Positions 6,516 to 10,539 of a stretch of 10,539 nucleotides of DNA are shown piece after piece. This DNA comes from Veillonella sp. AM51-8BH. Its GTDB lineage: Bacteria; Bacillota; Negativicutes; Veillonellales; Veillonellaceae. Both the position numbers and the translations under genes were made by a program. Position 1 is the stretch's first letter, and the number at the start of each line of letters is the position of its first letter. The notes beneath the pieces were generated by a model that saw nothing but the letters and a program-made list of their open reading frames with translations, had not been told where the DNA came from and made no database searches. The DNA is taken from NCBI RefSeq assembly GCF_003463825.1, contig NZ_QSDY01000062.1, positions 1-10,539 on the forward strand. Direction: 5' to 3'.

Positions 6516-7265
6516 CTATTTTATTGCTTTTACTAAAAACATAGGTACAGGAATGTAGAATTCATCTTCTTCGCTGTAAATACGAGGACCTACAGTAGGA
6601 TCAATCGATACAGAGCTAGCACCCATTTTAGTGAGTAGCTCCTTATCCCATTGTGGACGTGTGTAGGATGAAATTTCTAGCATATGGTAGATTGTGTGGC
6701 ACCGTTCCTTTAATTCATTGCTAACATGTTCATGTGCATGATGCACAGATTGTGGTAAATCATGATGATTGCGTGCATGTTCCGCATCATAATTAAGAAT
6801 TAAACCACCAGGACGGATGACACGTAACCATTCAGCATAGGCTTTATCCGGATGCGGTAAATTCCATGTTACATTGCGAGCCACAACGATATCAAAGGTA
6901 TTAGTATCAAAGCTTAGGTTTTCTGCATCCATAACGGAGAAGGTAGCATTAGATTGTAAAGACTCAGCAAGTTGATTAGCCTCATCAATCATTTTAGGCG
7001 TAATATCGATACCATGTACTGTATGGCCCAACTCAGAGAGAATAATGCTGAAAAAACCAGCGCCACAGCCAATATCTAAAATACGTAAAGAACGGTCAGA
7101 ATCAAAAATATGGCTCATCAATTCATCGCGCCAAAGTTTAAGTTTAGGGCTTTCCAATTCTTTAGCTCGTAAAGAACCGAAATCACGCGCTCGATCGCTC
7201 CAATAAGAGGTAATAAACTCTTTGTCATCCTTCATAGGATGATTTTTTTCAAATATATCGTTCAT
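6516..7265 (-). CDS. Class I SAM-dependent methyltransferase, substrate unknown
   Basis: Cytoplasmic Rossmann-fold methyltransferase of 249 residues. The SAM-binding motif I is DIGCGAG (64-70), the acidic residue after strand 2 is D87 in HGIDITP, motif II is VMDAENL (111-117), and the post-motif region reads NVTWNLPHP (131-139) followed by RPGG (151-154). The N-terminal WSDRARDFG and the C-terminal part have no motif that tells the substrate. Residues 163-180 contain seven histidines (HARNHHDLPQ then HHAHEH), unusual for this fold and suggestive of metal binding, or only a local composition quirk. GAGGAG lies nine bases upstream of the ATG. It is transcribed alone, leftward, divergent from the DUF1848 gene and convergent with mtaD. 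The SAH it makes would be a substrate for the recycling cluster next door, but so would that of any methyltransferase. Confidence 0.9.
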   Translation of the reverse strand: MNDIFEKNHPMKDDKEFITSYWSDRARDFGSLRAKELESPKLKLWRDELMSHIFDSDRSLRILDIGCGAGFFSIILSELGHTVHGIDITPKMIDEANQLAESLQSNATFSVMDAENLSFDTNTFDIVVARNVTWNLPHPDKAYAEWLRVIRPGGLILNYDAEHARNHHDLPQSVHHAHEHVSNELKERCHTIYHMLEISSYTRPQWDKELLTKMGASSVSIDPTVGPRIYSEEDEFYIPVPMFLVKAIK

Positions 7266-7296
7266 CTTTTTCTTCTCCTCATTTTTAATACACTTA

Positions 7297-7325
7297 ATAG
7301 TACCATAAAATGAGAATGTACCATA
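7297..7325 (-). promoter_or_regulatory. Putative methyltransferase promoter overlapped by a direct repeat
   Basis: On the - strand an extended -10 (TGG then TACTAT, 7305 down to 7297) lies about 32 bases before the methyltransferase ATG. The -35 position at 17 bases (TATGGT) is a poor match. GTACCATA occurs twice on the + strand, at 7300-7307 and 7318-7325, so the repeats sit over the -10 and -35 regions and could be an operator. Confidence 0.35.
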
Positions 7326-7368
7326 CTATAAATATCACACTTGCTACATAAATTATTAATATTGAATA

Positions 7369-7377
7369 TGATATAAT
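7369..7377 (+). promoter_or_regulatory. Extended -10 promoter for the DUF1848 gene
   Basis: TGATATAAT gives a perfect TATAAT (7372-7377) with an upstream TG (7369-7370), the extended -10 form that can work with a weak -35. It lies 35 bases before the DUF1848 start. No good -35 is seen at the usual distance. Confidence 0.6.
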
Positions 7378-7412
7378 ACATCTATATTTTTGTTTTATGA
7401 AAGGGCAGGACT

Positions 7413-8351
7413 ATGATTTTACAGACGGGACAACGTACGGATATTCCTGCTTTTTATGGACAATGGTTGATTAATCGTGTTCATCAAGGATTTGTAGATG
7501 TTCGCAATCCCTATAATCCAATGCAAATAACACGGTATCCCATTAATCATGATGTGGTAGATGGTATTGCGTTTTGTACTAAAAATCCTTTGCCTTTCAT
7601 TCCCTTATTACATGAAATAAATAATTATCGGCAGTTTTGGCACATGACCATAACTCCTTATGGTCCAGATATTGAGCCCTATGTACCAAAAGCAGATTCT
7701 GTAATAGAGGGTTTTAAACAAATATCTTCGAGACTTAATCCTCAATCCATGGTGTGGCGTTATGACCCTATTATTTTAAACCATAACTATACAATAGATT
7801 TCCATTTTGAAAGCTTTTATAACATGGCTAAGGCTCTCAAAGGATATACGGATACGGTAGTTGTAAGTTTCTTAGATATATTTGATAAGGTAGCTCAGAA
7901 CTTTCCTGAAGGCTTTAGACCAAGTGTTGATGTACAACATAACATTATTAAGGAGTTAATTTCTATTGCTCACTCCTGCAATATGGACCTTAAAACCTGC
8001 GGAGAAGGGGATGTATTTAAGGAATTAGGGGCTAATACGGAAGGGTGTTTAACCTTAGATTGTTATGAACGGGCTTGGAATGTTTTGTTAAAAGCACCTA
8101 AACGGACACCAGCAAGACCAGAATGTAATTGTTATTTACATGGTGATATAGGTGCCTATGATAGTTGTAGTCATTTCTGTCGCTATTGTTATGCCAATAC
8201 AAATCAGGCGGCAGTTCGGCACAATCGTATGTTACATGATCCTAAGTCTAGTTTACTTATTGGACAGCTTCCAAAAACAGTAATTATCAAAGAAAGCACG
8301 GAAAAAAGCTGGATTATTGATACAAATTACAGGCAAGAAACTCTATTTTAG
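7413..8351 (+). CDS. DUF1848 family protein with a C-terminal Cys cluster
   Basis: Function is unknown. 312 residues, recognised as DUF1848 by FCTKNP (54-59; the family more often shows WTKNP), WHMTITPYGPDIEP (76-89), VWRYDPI (114-120), VSFLDIF (151-157) and the C-terminal signature DIGAYDSCSHFCRYCYAN (245-262). The latter holds C252-x3-C256-x2-C259, the same spacing as the [4Fe-4S] motif of radical SAM enzymes but near the C-terminus instead of the N-terminus. C238 and C240 just before it may add ligands. No signal peptide or membrane segment is seen. It has its own extended -10 promoter, an AAAGGG ribosome binding site, and is divergent from the methyltransferase gene. No terminator follows, so some read-through into the HAD gene is possible. 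Confidence 0.9.
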   Translation: MILQTGQRTDIPAFYGQWLINRVHQGFVDVRNPYNPMQITRYPINHDVVDGIAFCTKNPLPFIPLLHEINNYRQFWHMTITPYGPDIEPYVPKADSVIEGFKQISSRLNPQSMVWRYDPIILNHNYTIDFHFESFYNMAKALKGYTDTVVVSFLDIFDKVAQNFPEGFRPSVDVQHNIIKELISIAHSCNMDLKTCGEGDVFKELGANTEGCLTLDCYERAWNVLLKAPKRTPARPECNCYLHGDIGAYDSCSHFCRYCYANTNQAAVRHNRMLHDPKSSLLIGQLPKTVIIKESTEKSWIIDTNYRQETLF

Positions 8352-8414
8352 TTGGAATTACGATGCTATATAACGCCTGTTTCGTTGACGTATCGTGTAA
8401 AATAGATAACAAAG

Positions 8415-8501
8415 GGGGTTGTCAAAGGGACACCTCAGGAATATAAGAGAGTGAATAGACTTATTAATTGTTTAGTTGTTTTATTATCACAAGGAGGTGT
8501 C
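8415..8501 (+). promoter_or_regulatory. Leader with two competing pairings, one hiding the HAD ribosome binding site
   Basis: GACACCTC (8429-8436) is perfectly complementary to GAGGTGTC (8494-8501), which covers the Shine-Dalgarno sequence AAGGAGG of the next gene. The same GACACCTC can instead pair with GGGGTTGTC (8415-8423), with one bulged T, one G-U pair and a 5-base loop. The two pairings exclude each other, the layout expected of a translational switch. I do not recognise a known riboswitch class. A candidate -35 (TTGACG, 8385-8390) lies upstream with only a poor -10, so the transcript start is uncertain. Confidence 0.4.
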
Positions 8502-8503
8502 GT

Positions 8504-9415
8504 ATGATAACCTACAAAAGTGATACTAAAGATTCATCCCTAGTATCACGTGAAGATTCTATGCCAGTTCTTGCCATGTGCTACGATTTTGATAAGACCT
8601 TAACACCAGACGATATGCAGGCACAAGGTTTTATTCAATCTGTTGGCTATGATGAGGAACAAATCAAGCAGTTCTGGCAAGAATCTAATCAATTGGCTAA
8701 GAAAAATGATATGGATAATAACTTGGCCTATATGTACAAGATGATTCAAGAAGCAGTAGGTCGCTTTTATGTAACTAAAGAAAAGCTCATGGAATATGGG
8801 AATCAAGTAGAATTGTATGACGGTGTTCGCACTTGGTTTGAACGTATTCGAGAATATGGATTAGAACATGGCGTACGCATTGAACATTACATTATCTCTT
8901 CTGGATTGAAAGAGATGATAGAAGGCACTGAAATGGCGAAAGAGGGAGCTTTCACTAAAATCTATGCCAGTGCATTTATGTTCGATGATAAGGGCGTAGC
9001 TGTGTGGCCTGCGCAAGCAATTAACTATACGAATAAAACTCAGTTTTTATTCCGTATTCAAAAGGGAATTCTAGATATTAATGATACAGGCGTTAACGAT
9101 TATATTAAGCCTGAGGACCAACGTGTCCCATTCCGCAATATGATTTACATTGGGGATAGTGATACAGATATTCCTTGCATGAGCCTTGTTAACGCAAATG
9201 GAGGCCATTCTATCGGTGTGTATGATCCTATTAAAAAGGATAAAGATAAGGTATATAAGATGATGCGTCATCACCGTATACGCTATTATGCACCAGCAGA
9301 CTATACAAATGGATCCCAATTAGATACATTGGTTAAACAAATTATACGCAAAACAGCAGCATATGAAGTGTTAGAGGGCGAGTATATTCATTGTAAACAC
9401 GAAGCAGAGGAGTAA
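8504..9415 (+). CDS. HAD-superfamily phosphatase-like hydrolase
   Basis: Cytoplasmic haloacid-dehalogenase-type hydrolase, most likely a phosphatase; substrate unknown. 303 residues from the chosen start. Motif I is DFDKTLTP (28-35, nucleophile D28, acid/base D30), motif II is Ser in IISSG (130-134), the motif III lysine is probably K178 in NKTQF, and motif IV is GDSDTD (217-222). A helical cap lies between motifs I and II (about 40-125). The start at 8504 is preferred because AAGGAGG (8491-8497) lies six bases before it; the TTG at 8468 would place the ribosome binding site inside the gene. The leader can form a structure over that site. The last codons of the gene carry the ribosome binding site of the DUF4241 gene, so the two proteins are probably made together. 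Confidence 0.9.
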   Translation: MITYKSDTKDSSLVSREDSMPVLAMCYDFDKTLTPDDMQAQGFIQSVGYDEEQIKQFWQESNQLAKKNDMDNNLAYMYKMIQEAVGRFYVTKEKLMEYGNQVELYDGVRTWFERIREYGLEHGVRIEHYIISSGLKEMIEGTEMAKEGAFTKIYASAFMFDDKGVAVWPAQAINYTNKTQFLFRIQKGILDINDTGVNDYIKPEDQRVPFRNMIYIGDSDTDIPCMSLVNANGGHSIGVYDPIKKDKDKVYKMMRHHRIRYYAPADYTNGSQLDTLVKQIIRKTAAYEVLEGEYIHCKHEAEE

Positions 9416-9416
9416 T

Positions 9417-10160
9417 ATGGAACAATCTAAATTGACAAGTGAATGGATTCAAACGTTTAACCGTTTAGGTTCTGAAGGCAAATTAAAACCTACCGTACCA
9501 TATCATGATTTATTTAACCGTAAAGAGCTAAAAGGATTCCCCTTACATACATTACCTATGTGGACTGTAACATTCCCAACAGGCCATATTACGTGCTGTG
9601 ATCCTTTGGTAACATTACCTAATAAACCAGATACGTATATTAGAACGGTAGAACCAGGTACGTATTTGTTAGAAACAAAAATTATTGAAATGGAACCAAA
9701 TGAGTATCGCTATGTGGCGAGCCGTGTTGTTTTTAGTGGCAATGAGCCTGTGAACTATGAATTGGCTTTAAAAGGTACGGAAGACTTAACAGATCTTGAT
9801 GATGGTGAAAGCTACATCGGATTCCCTGTAGATTCTGGACTTGCTACTGTAGTTGATGCAGAAACTATCGAAACTTATAGAAGGTTCTATGATCAATGGC
9901 ATACAAACTATCCTGACAAGAATATCTATGATGATTACTACAGTGATTTGTTCCAGTTAAATGCATTGGCATATCCACAATTCCAACGGTCTAAAGGGGA
10001 TTGGATTAACTTTACAATTCCTGAAACTGAATTAACAGTACCTATGATTCAATCCGGCTTTGGAGATGGTTTATATCCTGTATACTGGGCCTTTGATAAA
10101 GATGGTCAAATCTGCCAACTGATTATAGAATATATTGATTGCAGCGAAGCATATCAATAA
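9417..10160 (+). CDS. DUF4241 family protein
   Basis: Function is unknown. 247 residues, recognised as DUF4241 by TGHITCCDPLVTLPN (56-70), the central GFPVDSGLATVVDAET and the C-terminal SGFGDGLYPVYWAFDKDG. Composition suggests a soluble, mostly beta protein with no signal peptide or membrane segment. It starts one base after the HAD stop, with GAGGAG (9407-9412) inside the end of that gene, so translation is coupled. It is the last gene of the two-gene unit and is followed by a strong terminator. DUF4241 proteins are often found in assorted or toxin-immunity-like contexts, but nothing here shows such a role. Confidence 0.88.
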   Translation: MEQSKLTSEWIQTFNRLGSEGKLKPTVPYHDLFNRKELKGFPLHTLPMWTVTFPTGHITCCDPLVTLPNKPDTYIRTVEPGTYLLETKIIEMEPNEYRYVASRVVFSGNEPVNYELALKGTEDLTDLDDGESYIGFPVDSGLATVVDAETIETYRRFYDQWHTNYPDKNIYDDYYSDLFQLNALAYPQFQRSKGDWINFTIPETELTVPMIQSGFGDGLYPVYWAFDKDGQICQLIIEYIDCSEAYQ

Positions 10161-10214
10161 TATGATCTAGTGTAGTATGTAAAGATATAAACCTAAGAAA
10201 CTTAATATATACAA

Positions 10215-10244
10215 AAAAGACGCTTAGCATACTAAGCGTCTTTT
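10215..10244. terminator. Bidirectional terminator after the DUF4241 gene
   Basis: AAAAGACGCTTAG (10215-10227) and CTAAGCGTCTTTT (10232-10244) form a perfect 13-bp stem with the loop CATA. T-rich sequence follows on both strands, so it serves the DUF4241 gene and the leftward small gene. Confidence 0.93.
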
Positions 10245-10268
10245 ATATATTATATTTAATTGTAAGGT

Positions 10269-10418
10269 CTAAACTCCGAAAATCCAGTTAACGAATACAC
10301 GAAGGATACTAAGACCTACAATAATTTCAGCTAAGAATCTTAAGGAACCTTCCATACCATTACCTAAATGTTTTAAACTGCCAATTTTGGCTTTACTTAC
10401 GATGTCACACCAGCACAT
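10269..10418 (-). CDS. Small membrane protein, 49 residues, unrecognised
   Basis: A short leftward gene. GGAGG lies six bases before the ATG, a near-consensus promoter lies upstream (10470-10498), and a terminator lies 24 bases after the stop, so the whole transcription unit is well formed. The protein starts MCWCDIVSKAKIGSLKHLGN, a short N-terminal region with two cysteines (C2, C4) and net positive charge, then one hydrophobic segment (about residues 27-48, LRFLAEIIVGLSILRVFVNW) with an internal Glu and Arg. A single membrane-spanning or amphipathic helix is likely. I recognise no family. Possible roles include a small membrane regulator, a type I toxin-like peptide, or a bacteriocin-like peptide; nothing in the sequence chooses between them. 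Confidence 0.7.
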   Translation of the reverse strand: MCWCDIVSKAKIGSLKHLGNGMEGSLRFLAEIIVGLSILRVFVNWIFGV

Positions 10419-10469
10419 ATAATACCTCCGTGAGAGTTAATATGAGTAAATTACATAACTTATATGCTT

Positions 10470-10498
10470 ATTTTACAACCTTATATCAAAAATTTCAA
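10470..10498 (-). promoter_or_regulatory. Promoter of the small membrane protein gene
   Basis: On the - strand TTGAAA (10498-10493), a 17-base spacer and TAAAAT (10475-10470) match the vegetative consensus closely, about 50 bases before the start codon. Confidence 0.65.
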
Positions 10499-10539
10499 TA
10501 TGTATTTAAAATTAAATAATAATAATTCTACACATACAT

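Noticed and set aside
8468..8503. TTG start for the HAD gene
   Set aside because: The 12 extra codons include the Shine-Dalgarno AAGGAGG that serves the ATG at 8504.
9071..9319. Leftward reading frames inside the HAD gene (also 8600-8806) and inside mtnA (3334-3522) and mtnP (1713-1895)
   Set aside because: Antisense shadows of clear genes, without ribosome binding sites or family motifs.

Overview
The window looks like chromosome from a low-GC, diderm member of the Firmicutes, most likely Veillonella (Negativicutes). This is judged from AT-rich intergenic regions, strong AAGGAGG-type ribosome binding sites, codon usage, and the combination of hslO, a methylthioadenosine/adenosylhomocysteine recycling cluster, DUF1848 and DUF4241 genes. 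The taxon is an impression from protein resemblance and no database was searched.

Layout. Positions 1-590 hold the right part of an IS200/IS605-type element. Its tnpA is broken by a 14-base deletion and a later stop codon, and it is followed by a run of six hairpins. Positions 590-730 hold two LexA-box-like half sites and a good promoter, which lead into hslO (Hsp33 redox chaperone, 731-1609) and its terminator.

Positions 1718-6362 hold four same-strand genes that recycle the by-products of S-adenosylmethionine use: mtnP, mtnA (split by a frameshift), ahcY and mtaD. Residues in MtnP and AhcY that recognise the 6-amino group of adenine in the human enzymes are replaced here (Asn/Ala in MtnP, Glu/Lys in AhcY). 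Together with the deaminase MtaD next door, this suggests a deamination-first route in which MTA and SAH become methylthioinosine and S-inosylhomocysteine before cleavage. Comparable chemistry is known from Methanocaldococcus and, for MTA, from Pseudomonas. This is the most interesting hypothesis in the window. The frameshift in mtnA would cut the MTA branch after methylthioribose-1-phosphate unless it is a sequencing error.

A bidirectional terminator (6430-6464) separates this cluster from a leftward class I methyltransferase (6516-7265). That gene is divergent from a DUF1848 gene (7413-8351) carrying a C-terminal radical-SAM-like Cys motif. A leader with two mutually exclusive pairings, one covering the ribosome binding site, precedes a HAD phosphatase gene (8504-9415), which is translationally coupled to a DUF4241 gene (9417-10160). 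After a shared terminator, a leftward 49-residue small membrane protein (10269-10418) with its own promoter closes the window. No tRNA, rRNA, CRISPR array or recognisable riboswitch class was seen.
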